Shown here piece after piece: positions 8,654 to 18,861 of a stretch of 25,700 bases of DNA (position 1 is its first letter; every line of letters begins with the position of its first letter). The notes beneath the pieces are model-generated. The model saw nothing but the letters and a program-made list of their open reading frames with translations. It did not search any database and was not told where the DNA came from. Made by a program: the position numbers and the translations under genes. Origin of the DNA: Mycobacterium sp. (GTDB taxonomy: Bacteria > Actinomycetota > Actinomycetes > Mycobacteriales > Mycobacteriaceae). The DNA lies in assembly GCA_025965815.1 (NCBI GenBank), contig JAOPWF010000410.1, forward strand, positions 1 to 25,700. The letters run 5' to 3'.

Positions 8654-9817
8654 ATGAGCACACAGATCGCCTTCCCCCGGATCTCAAGAATCGGCGGCGG
8701 GGCACTCGACGACCTCGGTGACATCGTCCACACCTTGAAGGTGTGGCGTCCCGTCCTGGTCACCGACAAGTTCCTGGCCAGTACCGGCCTCGTAGAGCGG
8801 ATCGTGGCGATCCTGACCAAGGCCGGCGCCGATCCGCTGGTGTTCTCCGATACCGTGCCCGACCCCACCACCGACTCGCTCGACCGCGCCATGCGATACA
8901 TCCGCGAACACCGCGCGGACTCGGTCATCGGGTTGGGCGGTGGTAGCCCAATGGATTCGGCGAAGGCACTCGCGGTGCTGGCGACCAACGGGGGACAGAT
9001 GCGGGACTACCGCGCTCCCCACAGCTACACCGGCCCGGCTTTGCCCATCATCGCGATCCCGACCACGGCCGGATCGGGATCAGAGGCCACCCAGTTCACC
9101 GTGATCAGCGACAGCGCCACCGACGAGAAGATGCTGTGCCCCGGTTTGTCGTTCCTGCCGATCGCCGCCATCGTCGACTTCGAGACGACCCTGTCCATGC
9201 CGCCGCGGCTGACCGCCGACACCGGCGTGGACGCGTTGACTCACGCCGTCGAGGCCTACGTCAGTCGCAAGGCCAACCCCATCTCGGATGCTTTAGCACT
9301 GGCTGCGATCAACACGATCGGGAAGTACCTGCGCCCCGCCTACCGCGACGGCGCCGACCGAGATGCCCGAGAGGCGATGATGGCGGCCTCAACCCAGGCC
9401 GGGATGGCGTTCTCCAATTCCAGCGTTGCCCTGGTGCACGGCATGAGCCGTCCGATCGGCGCGCACTTTCACGTCGCGCACGGCCTGTCCAACGCGATGC
9501 TGTTTCCTGCCGTGACTGCATTCTCGGTCGACGCCGCGCCCCAGCGGTACGCCGACTGCGCGCGGGCATACGGCGTATCGCCGGAAGGTGACGACCACGG
9601 CATCGCCAAAGGCTTCGTGACGGAACTGATTGCCCTCTGCGAGGACTTGGAGGTACCCACCCCCCGCTCCTACGGCATCGACGAAACCCTTTGGCACGAC
9701 AAGATCCCGCTGATGGCACAACAGGCGCTCGCCTCCGGCTCGCCCGCGAACAATCCCGTCGTTCCCAGCGCGGCACAGATCGAAGCCATCTACGCCGACA
9801 TCTATGCCTCGACATGA
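8654..9817 (+). CDS. Iron-type (group III) alcohol dehydrogenase
   Basis: A 387-residue NAD(P)-dependent metal-containing alcohol dehydrogenase of the FucO/1,3-propanediol dehydrogenase class. The nucleotide-binding 'GLGGGSPMDSAKA' loop is present, as are the four predicted metal ligands Asp193, His197, His262 and His276 (DALTH; HGMSRPIGAHFHVAHG) at the spacing known for FucO. 'IPTTAGSGSEAT' is the conserved substrate-side loop. It would interconvert an alcohol and an aldehyde or semialdehyde, plausibly supplying the adjacent MmsA-type enzyme. The last bases overlap the start of the regulator (ATGA, 9814-9817). Confidence 0.9.
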   Translation: MSTQIAFPRISRIGGGALDDLGDIVHTLKVWRPVLVTDKFLASTGLVERIVAILTKAGADPLVFSDTVPDPTTDSLDRAMRYIREHRADSVIGLGGGSPMDSAKALAVLATNGGQMRDYRAPHSYTGPALPIIAIPTTAGSGSEATQFTVISDSATDEKMLCPGLSFLPIAAIVDFETTLSMPPRLTADTGVDALTHAVEAYVSRKANPISDALALAAINTIGKYLRPAYRDGADRDAREAMMAASTQAGMAFSNSSVALVHGMSRPIGAHFHVAHGLSNAMLFPAVTAFSVDAAPQRYADCARAYGVSPEGDDHGIAKGFVTELIALCEDLEVPTPRSYGIDETLWHDKIPLMAQQALASGSPANNPVVPSAAQIEAIYADIYAST

Positions 9818-11340
9818 GCCTCACGGTCCGCGACGTGCTTGCCCTCGACATCGTCGAGAACGCCGGGCCAACGGTGCGGGCCGGCTCGGCGTTCCTGGAC
9901 CGCGAGGTCCGGTGGGTGCACGCCTCGGACATCGCCGACATCGCACGATTTCTGCGAGGCGGTGAGCTGCTGCTGACGGCGGGCACGGGCATGGGCGGCG
10001 ACGCCAAGACGCAGCAGTCCTATCTGGAAAGCATCGCCAGCTGCGGGGCGGCGGCGCTGGTCGTCGAAGAGTCCGGCCGCATGTTCGACCGGTTGCCGGA
10101 CGCCGCGATCGGGGTCGCCGAACGCCTCGGCCTCCCCATCATCGCACTGGCCCGCGAGGTGTCGTTCGCCGAGATCTCAGCGGCGGTACACGCGCTGCTC
10201 ACCGACCTTCAAATCCGGACGCTGCGACGCGAACGCTCCGTCGAGTCGATGTTCACCGATGCCCTGCTCCGTGGCGCGGACTACGTCGGCATGGTTCAGG
10301 CACTGGCCGAAACGACCGCCACGCCAGTGATTCTGGAGGACATTACCCACCGCGTACGAGCTTTCGCCGGCCCGGATGTTCTCGAGGACGCCGTGCCGTC
10401 GTGGGACATCCACGCGCGAGACTTCCACCACGACGATCAGGGTTGTGTGCGCCGACCGGTGTTGATGCGGGGGGAGCCGTGGGGCTGGGTCCACGTGATC
10501 ACCACGTGTGACGTGCAGGAGGCAGGGTTCGCCGCAGAGCGCGCCTGCTCGGCGATCGCCATTTCCATGCTCACCGATCGCAGCGCCCAAGCGCGACACG
10601 AACAACGCAGCACCGCTCTGATCAGTCGGTTGATGCAGCAAGACCTCAGTGGCCCGGACTTCGTGGCAGAAGTCGCCCGGCTAGGGGTCCGGTTGAATTC
10701 CGCACGCCTCGCGGTAACCGTGATCAACAAGGACCCGGTCGGCCCGCCCATCGCCGTCGTCCACGACGCCGACGAGGTGGCAGCGGACATGGGGGACTAC
10801 CTCGTCGTGATCGGCGAGCCGCCGGACGTACGCGACGACGATCCTCAGCGCAGGGTCGGTGATGGGCACATCGGTGGCGGAATCAGCCGTGCCGCGACTG
10901 CCGAGACTCTGAATGTCGCGGTGTCGCAGGCGAAGAACGCCGCCGTGGTAGCGCTGTCCATGAGTGGTAGACCGCTACTGAGATTCGACGATCTGGGCGT
11001 GGAACGCTTGCTGGTCGCTCTAGCTCCGGGTCCCGAGCTCGCCAGTTACGTCCAGGACGAGCTAGGCGCACTGCTGGCCGCCGACGCCGGTTCCCAGAAC
11101 CCTCTCCTGCCGACACTGCGCGAGTACCTCGCCTCGGGAGGAAGCAAGACCGAGGCAGCCGAGCGTCTCTTCGTCCAGCGCCGCACGCTGTACCACCGCC
11201 TCGACCGCATCTCGTCGATTCTTGGGCGCTCTCTGGATGATCCGACGACTCGGCAGAGTCTGCAGCTCGCAGTACGTGCGCTCGATCTGCTGGACGGTTC
11301 GGTAGCCAAGTCCGCGCGCCGCCGGGCACCTAGGTCCTGA
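9814..11340 (+). CDS. PucR-family transcriptional regulator
   Basis: A 508-residue regulator. Residues ~2-120 form a PucR-type N-terminal sensory domain (begins SLTVRDVLAL; 'RWVHASDIADIARFLRGGELLLTAG' is typical). The middle is the degenerate GGDEF-like region of this family. The C-terminus carries the HTH_30 helix-turn-helix 'SGGSKTEAAERLFVQRRTLY' followed by a YHRLDRI helix. PucR/CdaR-type proteins usually activate catabolic operons for purines, sugar acids, glycols or amines. The start at 9814 is chosen because it overlaps the alcohol dehydrogenase stop and begins the conserved domain; a longer frame from 9691 only overlaps coding sequence. As the last gene of the operon it is co-expressed with the transporter and so probably gives feedback on top of LacI control. 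Confidence 0.9.
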   Translation: MSLTVRDVLALDIVENAGPTVRAGSAFLDREVRWVHASDIADIARFLRGGELLLTAGTGMGGDAKTQQSYLESIASCGAAALVVEESGRMFDRLPDAAIGVAERLGLPIIALAREVSFAEISAAVHALLTDLQIRTLRRERSVESMFTDALLRGADYVGMVQALAETTATPVILEDITHRVRAFAGPDVLEDAVPSWDIHARDFHHDDQGCVRRPVLMRGEPWGWVHVITTCDVQEAGFAAERACSAIAISMLTDRSAQARHEQRSTALISRLMQQDLSGPDFVAEVARLGVRLNSARLAVTVINKDPVGPPIAVVHDADEVAADMGDYLVVIGEPPDVRDDDPQRRVGDGHIGGGISRAATAETLNVAVSQAKNAAVVALSMSGRPLLRFDDLGVERLLVALAPGPELASYVQDELGALLAADAGSQNPLLPTLREYLASGGSKTEAAERLFVQRRTLYHRLDRISSILGRSLDDPTTRQSLQLAVRALDLLDGSVAKSARRRAPRS

Positions 11341-11360
11341 GGTCGAGAGCGGGAAGTGCG

Positions 11361-11372
11361 GTATACGAAATG
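11361..11372. promoter_or_regulatory. Weak operator-like site upstream of the hisD-like gene
   Basis: GTATACGAAATG shares the eight-base core TATACGAA with the operators at 1628 and 14294 but the right half is degenerate. It lies 102 bases before the start codon at 11474, in the 133-base gap after the PucR gene. I see no convincing -35/-10 pair around it, so whether the hisD-like gene has its own promoter is open. Confidence 0.3.
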
Positions 11373-11473
11373 TGTCGATTCGCTTGCAACGTCGCACACT
11401 TCGTGTCTCTCAGCGCTAACCACTTCCGCGCATCCTTGACACCAACAGCTGAACGTAACGAAGGAGACCTGAA

Positions 11474-12798
11474 ATGTCGTTCGTGTTGAAGGAAGCCGTA
11501 GGCAAGCCCGCGGGTCGTGCCAGTGATCCCGCCGTGGTGGACACCGTCGCCACGGTCATCGCCGAAGTCCGCGAGCATGGAGACGACGCGGTCCGCAAGT
11601 ACTCCGAGAAGTTCGACCGGTGGGCGCCGGAGTCGTTCCGGCTGTCGCAGGACGAGATCGCTCGTATCGTGGCCTCGGTGCCCGAGTCCACCTTGGCCGA
11701 CCTGAAATTCGCGCAGAAACAGGTTCGCGAATTCGCCCAGGCGCAGCGTGATTCGCTGCGTGACGTGGAAGTCGAGACGTTGCCCGGAGTGTTCCTCGGG
11801 CACCGCAACGTTCCGATCGACGCGGCCGCGGCCTACGTTCCCGGCGGCCGTTACCCGCTGACCGCTTCGGCGCACATGACGGTGCTGACCGCCAAGGTCG
11901 CCGGCGTGGAACGGGTAGCCGCCACGACCCCACCGAGTCTGGGGGAGGCACCGCAGATCAGCGTCGCCGCCATGCACCTGGCCGGCGCCGATGAGATCTA
12001 CGTGCTGGGCGGGGTCCAGGCCATCGCGGCGTTGGCGCTCGGCACGCAGACCATCGATGCGGTGTCCATCCTCACCGGGCCGGGCAACGCCTACGTCGCC
12101 GAGGCGAAGCGCCAGTTGTTCGGAGAGGTCGGCATCGACCTGTTCGCCGGGCCCACCGAGACGCTGATCGTGGCAGACGAGACCGCCGACCCCTTCACCG
12201 TGGCCGTGGACCTGCTGAGTCAAGCCGAGCACGGACCAGACTCACCGTGCGTTTTGATCACTACGTCTGAGGACCTGGGCCGCGCGGTGCTCGGACACAT
12301 CGAGGCGCTGCTGCCCGGCCTGCCGACGAATCCGATCGCCGGTCCGTCCTGGCGGGATCACGGTCAGGTTCACCTCGTGGATTCGACGGCCGCGGCCTAC
12401 GCGCTTGCAGATCAGTTCGCCTCCGAGCACGTCCAGATCCTCACCGCCCAGCCGCGCGAGGCGCTGGCCGCGATGCGCAACTACGGCGCGCTGTTCCTCG
12501 GCGAGGGAACCTGCGTTCCATACGGCGACAAGCTGATCGGCACCAACCACGTGCTGCCGACGTTGGGCGCCGCCCGCTACACCGGTGGGCTGTGGGTGGG
12601 CAAGTTCCTCAAGACCCTGACCTATCAGGAGGTCCGCAGCACCGAGACCAGTGCGCGACTGGGGGAGATCTGCGGTCGACTCTCGCGGCTGGAACGGTTC
12701 GAAGGCCATGCCCGCTCCGGTGACCTCCGGGCCGCCAAGTACGGGGGCCGCCCGTTGTCGTGGGCCGAACTGCCCGTGTCGCAGGCGGGACGGCACTG

Positions 12799-12799
<1 letters not shown>
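11474..12799 (+). CDS. HisD-family dehydrogenase, HpsN (sulfopropanediol dehydrogenase)-like
   Basis: A 441-residue paralogue of histidinol dehydrogenase, an NAD+-dependent, zinc-binding enzyme that oxidises a primary alcohol in two steps to a carboxylate. Predicted zinc ligands are Gln250 and His253 (QAEH), Asp352 and His412; the general acid/base pair is Glu318-His319 (SEH). Sequence blocks such as 'AAYVPGGRYPLTASAHMTVL', 'YGDKLIGTNHVLPT' and 'ARYTGGLWVGKFLKTLTYQ' match, as far as I recall it, the HpsN branch acting on 2,3-dihydroxypropane-1-sulfonate better than biosynthetic HisD. No other his genes are nearby, so a biosynthetic role is unlikely. AAGGAG (11460-11465) is a good ribosome site. 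Its TGA overlaps the next ATG (TGATG), so it is made together with the lyase. Substrates to consider are 1,2-diols and 2-amino alcohols; no sulfite-lyase gene is in the window, so a sulfonate is not shown. Confidence 0.85.
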
Positions 12800-14253
<1,454 letters not shown>

Positions 14254-14261
14254 TGTTCGTC

Positions 14262-14289
14262 TTGACAGCGGTCTGGGTGGCGTTATCCT
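14262..14289 (+). promoter_or_regulatory. SigA-type promoter of the GMC operon
   Basis: TTGACA at 14262-14267 is a perfect -35 box; 16 bases later TATCCT (14284-14289) is a good -10 box. The start of transcription is expected about 14295-14297, inside the operator that begins at 14294. The leader to the ATG at 14432 would be about 136 nt. The -35 box begins nine bases after the lyase stop codon. Confidence 0.7.
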
Positions 14290-14293
14290 TGAC

Positions 14294-14305
14294 TTATACG
14301 AATAA
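14294..14305. promoter_or_regulatory. LacI-family operator, copy 2 (GMC operon)
   Basis: TTATACGAATAA, identical to copy 1 at 1628, and the identity extends over the 18-mer from 14293 to 14310. It begins four bases after the -10 box, so position relative to the promoter is also nearly the same as in the ABC operon. That two unrelated intergenic regions share both the motif and its geometry is the best evidence that they answer to one repressor. Confidence 0.75.
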
Positions 14306-14431
14306 CCAAATCATCAGTGATGCTGTCACGATGCGGCTCCCCTTCGGACGATCAGCCAGTCCGACGAGGAAACGTCGAGGTGTTCTGCTGCCCATCGAGC
14401 GCCTGGTTCTCAGACGAAGAGGGTGGCATCA

Positions 14432-16018
14432 ATGACCCAGGCCTCGGCCCACGCCAGCACGGGACCCCGCGAGCAGCGCTATGACGTGATCATCGTCGGG
14501 AGCGGTATGGGCGGCGGCACACTTGCCTACGCCCTCAAGGACTCCGGGGTGAAGGTCCTGCTCGTCGAGCGTGGCGGCTTCCTGCCCCGCGAACCGGAGA
14601 ACTGGGATCCCAAGGCCGTCTTCGAGGACAAGCGTTATTACAACGCCGAGCCGTGGGTCGACTCCGCCGGGGTCCCGTTCAATCCGGGCACCTATTACTA
14701 CGTCGGGGGCAACACCAAGCTCTACGGCTCCTCGCTGGTGCGGTTCCGGCGCGAGGACTTCCAAGCCGTCCGCCATGCCGACGGCACGTCACCCCAGTGG
14801 CCACTGGGCTACGACGACTTCGCCCCCTTCTACGACCGCGCCGAGCAGGTCTACCGGGTTCACGCCAACCAGTCCGACGACCCGACCCTGCTGCGAGACA
14901 AGCCCTTTCCCTATCCCGAGATCGGGCACGAACCTCCCATCAGCCGGGTCGCCGATGCGGTCGCCAAGCAGGGATTTACTCCGTCCAGCATCCCGCTGGG
15001 CATCGACCTGCGCGACGGTGGCAAGTGCATCCGGTGCAAGACCTGTGACGGTTTCCCGTGTTATGTCGACGCGAAGTCCGACGCCGACGTGACCTGCGTG
15101 CGGCCGGCGGTCGAATCGGGCAATGTCGAACTGCTCACCGGCGCCTACGCCCGACGCATCCTGACCGACGAGGGCGGTTCCCGTGCCACCGGCGTGGAGC
15201 TCGTCATCGACGGCGTAGTCACGCACGTCGACGCCGACGTCGTGGTCGCCTCCTGCGGTGCGGTGAACTCCGCGGCCCTGCTGCTGCGCTCGGCGAATCC
15301 ACACCACCCCTGCGGGCTGGGCAACTCCTCAGGCGTGGTCGGGCGCAACTACATGGTGCACAACAATTCGATCATGGTGGCCATAAACCCACTACGCAAG
15401 AACCACTCGGTGTTCCAGAAGACGTTGTACCTCAACGACTTCTACCTCGAAGGCACAGCCGATCATCCTTACCCGCTGGGACACGTCCAGCTCATCGGCA
15501 AGCTGCAAGGTGCGATGATCAAGGCCCAGCGGCCCCACATCCCAACGTGGGCACTGGACCAGGCCACCGCCCGCAGCGTCGACTGGTGGCTGTTTACCGA
15601 GGACCTTCCCGATCCGGACAACAGGGTCACCCTCACTCCTTCGGGTCAGGTGCAGATCGCCTGGAAGCGCAACAACACCCGGGCGCACGACATCCTGGTC
15701 CGCGAGGTCCGCAAGCTGCTGCGCAAGGTGGGCTACCCGATCGTCATCAGCGAGGGCACCGGCATCGAAGTCAACTCCCACCAGGCCGGGACCATCCGGT
15801 CGGGCATCGACCCGGCCACCTCGGTGCTGGATCCGGACTGCCGCAGCCACGACGTGGACAACCTGTTCGTCGTGGACTCCTCGTTCTTCCCCTCCCTGCC
15901 CGTGATGAACCCGGCACTGACCATCGCCGCCAACGCCTTCCGCGTCGCCGACGTGATCGCCGCCCAGTGCGGCCACGCCACTGCCCACCACGACTTGACC
16001 ACGCCGGTCGCCCAGTAA
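14432..16018 (+). CDS. GMC-family FAD oxidoreductase with a four-cysteine cluster
   Basis: A 528-residue glucose-methanol-choline family flavoprotein. The FAD-binding GSGMGG lies at 23-28, followed by the Glu-containing 'VLLVERGG'. The catalytic pair is predicted as His450 (SHQAGT) and Asn493 (VMNPALTIAANA), the His/Asn arrangement of pyranose-oxidase-like GMC enzymes. Cys199, Cys202, Cys205 and Cys210 form C-x2-C-x2-C-x4-C (GGKCIRCKTCDGFPC), a pattern seen in sugar-dehydrogenase-type GMC proteins and possibly binding an iron-sulfur cluster or a structural metal. No Sec or Tat signal is visible, so it is cytosolic. The ATG at 14432 is chosen because AAGAGGG lies about nine bases upstream; a GTG at 14423 would fall inside that site. 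First gene of the LacI-controlled operon, likely the initial oxidation of a sugar, cyclitol or glycoside hydroxyl to a ketone. Confidence 0.9.
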   Translation: MTQASAHASTGPREQRYDVIIVGSGMGGGTLAYALKDSGVKVLLVERGGFLPREPENWDPKAVFEDKRYYNAEPWVDSAGVPFNPGTYYYVGGNTKLYGSSLVRFRREDFQAVRHADGTSPQWPLGYDDFAPFYDRAEQVYRVHANQSDDPTLLRDKPFPYPEIGHEPPISRVADAVAKQGFTPSSIPLGIDLRDGGKCIRCKTCDGFPCYVDAKSDADVTCVRPAVESGNVELLTGAYARRILTDEGGSRATGVELVIDGVVTHVDADVVVASCGAVNSAALLLRSANPHHPCGLGNSSGVVGRNYMVHNNSIMVAINPLRKNHSVFQKTLYLNDFYLEGTADHPYPLGHVQLIGKLQGAMIKAQRPHIPTWALDQATARSVDWWLFTEDLPDPDNRVTLTPSGQVQIAWKRNNTRAHDILVREVRKLLRKVGYPIVISEGTGIEVNSHQAGTIRSGIDPATSVLDPDCRSHDVDNLFVVDSSFFPSLPVMNPALTIAANAFRVADVIAAQCGHATAHHDLTTPVAQ

Positions 16019-16046
16019 CACCCAACCCATAAATAGGACGCTCACC

Positions 16047-17846
16047 ATGACCACACAAAAGCTCACCGGCGGCCAGATGGTCGTCGAACACCTCATCCGC
16101 GAAGGCGTCGAGAAGGTCTTCGCCATCCCCGGGCACGGCAACACCGCCCTGCTGGACGCCTTCGTCGACCGCGCCGACGAGATCGAACTGATCCCGGCCA
16201 TCCACGAGCAGGGCGCCGCGCACATGGCCGATGGCTACTACCGCGCCTCGGGCAAGATCGCCGCCGTCTGTACCTCGATCGGACCCGGCGCGACCAACAC
16301 CCTCACCGGACTGGCGACCGCGTTCGTCGACTCCCAACCGCTGCTCCTCATCACCGGCGCGGTGCACACCTACATGGAGAACCACGGCGTTCTCCAAGAG
16401 CTCGATCGCCCACACGGCAACAACTTCCCCCGAATGGCCGAACCGGTCGTCAAGCGGTGGTGGCAGCCCAACCGCGTCGAATCCATCCCCGTGGCGCTAG
16501 CCCAGGCGTTCAACACCATGTACGAGGGTCGCCGCGGCCCCGTACTGGTAGACATTCCGCAGGATCTGCAAGCCGAGTACGGCGAGTACACCCCACCCAC
16601 AGGCCCACGGCGCGCCCATCACCGCCCCACCGGTGACCCGCAAGCCCTCAAGGATGCTGCCGCTCTGCTGGCCGGCGCGAAGCGTCCGGTGATCCTTGCC
16701 GGCGGTGGCGTCATCGCCGCCGAGGCCGCCGCAGAACTGCTCGCAGTCGCCGAACGTCTCGGCGCCCCGGTCACCCACTCCTTTCAAGGCAAGGGTGCCT
16801 TCCCCGCCGACCACGACCTCTACGCCTGGCCGTGCGGTGACATGGGATCGATCTCGGGCAACGGCGTCACCACCACAGCCGACGTCATCCTGGCCGTCGG
16901 CTGCCGCTTCAGTGACCGCACCACCTCGTCCTACCGGCCCGGGGTGACCTTCAGCATGCCCGACACCAAGCTGGTGCAGATCGACATCGACGGCTTCGAG
17001 ATCGGGCGCAACTACCCCGTCGAGGTCGGCGTCGTCGGCGACGCCAAGTCATGCCTGGCCACGCTGCTCGACGAACTGAACGAGATCGGACCCGGCGACG
17101 ACTTCCGCGCCGGCGACTACTTCGCCGAGCTCCAAGACCTCAAGAAGCGGTGGGAGGAACACCTGGCCCCGATGCGGACCACCGACTACCTCCCAATGAC
17201 GAACTCACGGGCCATGGTCGAGATCCGAAAGGGCCTGCCGCGCAACGGCATCCTCGTCACCGATTCCAGCAACCCCGCCAACCAGGCATTCAACGAGTTC
17301 CCGATCTACGGACCGCGGACCAACATCGTGGCCGGCGGATTCTCCGGCATCGGCTTCGGGGTGCCCGCGGCGATCGGCGCGCAGATCGGGGCCCCGGATA
17401 CCCCGGTTTTGGCAATGGTCGGTGACGGCGCGTTCCTGCAGACCGGCACCGAACTCGCTGCCGCGGTCATGGCGTCCGTTCCCGTGGTGATCGTGGTGCT
17501 CAACAACGGCGGTTGGGAGGCGATCAAGGACCTGCAGATCAACCTCTTCGGCGCCGAACGCGAAATCGTCTCGGGCTGGACCACACCCGACGGCAAGCCA
17601 TACTTCGTCAACATCGCCGACTTCGCTCGCTCCCTTGGCGCCACCGCCGAACGCGTCGAAGACCCCACTGAGTTGGCGGCAGCGGTCGAGCGTGGCTTTG
17701 CCACCCCGGGCCCCGTCGTGATCGAGGCGATCAGTGCCCGCGAACTGCCGTGGACCGAAATGCACCCCACTGGCTGGTGGGACATCACCGTGCCCGCCTA
17801 CCACGGTGAAGTCCGCGACGACTACGTGGCCAAGCGCGGTTTCTAA
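16047..17846 (+). CDS. ThDP-dependent enzyme, IolD/acetolactate-synthase-like
   Basis: A 599-residue thiamine-diphosphate enzyme with the three-domain layout of acetolactate synthase. The catalytic Glu54 that activates ThDP is present (IHEQGAAHMADGY); the ThDP/Mg motif runs from GDG at 459-461 to Asn486-Asn487. Glu54 argues against glyoxylate carboligase, which has Val there. Features near the first-domain end, 'VLQELDRPHGNNF', 'VVKRWWQPNR' and 'DIPQDLQAEYGEY', recall IolD (trihydroxycyclohexane-1,2-dione hydrolase, LQQLEHP / VSRYWDR / LPQDVQAEAYDY), so cleavage of a C-C bond next to a diketone or alpha-hydroxyketone is plausible. It follows the GMC gene by 28 bases with AGGA as ribosome site. 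An oxidised ring or ketose made by the GMC protein is the natural candidate substrate, but this is inference; a carboligase role is also possible. Confidence 0.8.
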   Translation: MTTQKLTGGQMVVEHLIREGVEKVFAIPGHGNTALLDAFVDRADEIELIPAIHEQGAAHMADGYYRASGKIAAVCTSIGPGATNTLTGLATAFVDSQPLLLITGAVHTYMENHGVLQELDRPHGNNFPRMAEPVVKRWWQPNRVESIPVALAQAFNTMYEGRRGPVLVDIPQDLQAEYGEYTPPTGPRRAHHRPTGDPQALKDAAALLAGAKRPVILAGGGVIAAEAAAELLAVAERLGAPVTHSFQGKGAFPADHDLYAWPCGDMGSISGNGVTTTADVILAVGCRFSDRTTSSYRPGVTFSMPDTKLVQIDIDGFEIGRNYPVEVGVVGDAKSCLATLLDELNEIGPGDDFRAGDYFAELQDLKKRWEEHLAPMRTTDYLPMTNSRAMVEIRKGLPRNGILVTDSSNPANQAFNEFPIYGPRTNIVAGGFSGIGFGVPAAIGAQIGAPDTPVLAMVGDGAFLQTGTELAAAVMASVPVVIVVLNNGGWEAIKDLQINLFGAEREIVSGWTTPDGKPYFVNIADFARSLGATAERVEDPTELAAAVERGFATPGPVVIEAISARELPWTEMHPTGWWDITVPAYHGEVRDDYVAKRGF

Positions 17847-17882
17847 CCCGCACCGACCGAATCCAAACGAGGAACGAGCATC

Positions 17883-18716
17883 ATGGGTGACATCAAGCTG
17901 GGTCTGAACCTCGAGTTCGCCCGCTACGAGAACGGCTCATTCGACTGGGCGATGGACCACACCGCCGAGATCGGCTACCGCTATGTCGAACCCATGGTGC
18001 ACTGGGGTCGCGAACTACTCAGTGCCGCAGGGTACTTCCACAGCCGGTCGATGCTCGACGACCCGCTGATCCTCAGGCGCGCCGCCGAGGAACGCGGGTT
18101 GACGATCAGCTCGCTATCCAGCCATGCCCCCCTCGCCAAGCCGGAGGTCAGCGTCGAATATTTGCGGCAGTCCATCCGCTACGCGGCCGAGGTCGGCGCC
18201 CCGATGATCATGGTGGACGACGGACCGGTCCCGTCCTGGACCACCGAAGCCGAGAACTACACCTTGATGCGCTACACGTTGGAGGAAGCCGCCCGCGTCG
18301 CAGCACCGCGCGGCATCAAGATTGCGATCGAGACACATGGCGAGTACACCGCGACTCCCCACCGCCTCGCGAAGCTGATGGACCTCACCGACCATCCCGA
18401 GGTGTTGACGATCAACCTCGACACCGGCAACAGCTACCTCAGCGAGAACGATCCACACCAGTGGCTGGAGGACATCATCGGCGGCGTGACGCACATGCAC
18501 GCCAAGGACATTGCGCCGGAAGACGCCCGGCGCTACCGCGGCAAGGTCCGCGGGATGCTCGGCTGCGCATGCGGGGATGGTGTCATCGACTGGAAGCGCA
18601 TCGTGGCGACGCTGGCGGCCGCCGATCACGACGTGGTGCTCTCGGTGGAGTGCGCCTCACTCGACGCGGCCGAGAAGAGCTTCACCTACCTGTCGGAACT
18701 CATCGAACACGCCTAG
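17883..18716 (+). CDS. TIM-barrel sugar isomerase/epimerase/dehydratase family protein (AP-endonuclease-2 fold)
   Basis: A 277-residue xylose-isomerase-like TIM-barrel protein. The metal-binding residues are predicted as Glu150 (IAIETHGEY), Asp180 (NLDTGNS), His206 (HMHAKD) and Glu256 (SVECAS), the E-D-H-E set known from ketose 3-epimerases and IolE/IolI-type enzymes. The family includes ketose epimerases, hydroxypyruvate isomerase, 2-keto-myo-inositol dehydratase and the catalytic subunit of C-glycoside deglycosidases. No DUF6379-like small subunit follows, so the deglycosidase reading is weaker. It is preceded by GAGGA and lies 36 bases after the ThDP enzyme. Most likely it isomerises, epimerises or dehydrates the keto product of the GMC enzyme. 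Confidence 0.85.
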   Translation: MGDIKLGLNLEFARYENGSFDWAMDHTAEIGYRYVEPMVHWGRELLSAAGYFHSRSMLDDPLILRRAAEERGLTISSLSSHAPLAKPEVSVEYLRQSIRYAAEVGAPMIMVDDGPVPSWTTEAENYTLMRYTLEEAARVAAPRGIKIAIETHGEYTATPHRLAKLMDLTDHPEVLTINLDTGNSYLSENDPHQWLEDIIGGVTHMHAKDIAPEDARRYRGKVRGMLGCACGDGVIDWKRIVATLAAADHDVVLSVECASLDAAEKSFTYLSELIEHA

Positions 18717-18861
18717 TTCGGGTGTTCCACGACCTTGGTACCCACCCGTCTACGAGTTCAGTGTTGGTTCGTCCGGTCGGGCGCCGATGACTTCCGGCGG
18801 CTCGGCCGGTCTACCGAGTGACGGCAATCAGAGCGAGTGCCGCGGAGCACAGGAGCAACAG

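Noticed and set aside
16047..17846. Sulfoacetaldehyde acetyltransferase (Xsc), completing a sulfonate pathway with the HpsN-like gene
   Set aside because: The N-terminal and central blocks do not match Xsc, and no phosphotransacetylase, sulfite exporter or sulfite-lyase gene is present.
16047..18716. Glyoxylate carboligase plus hydroxypyruvate isomerase (Gcl-Hyi) reading of the ThDP and TIM-barrel genes
   Set aside because: The ThDP enzyme has the catalytic Glu54 where carboligase has Val, and the TIM-barrel protein resembles epimerase/IolE-type proteins more than Hyi.
18799..18816. CTCGG/CCGAG hairpin after the TIM-barrel gene as a terminator
   Set aside because: The stem has only five pairs and no T-run follows.
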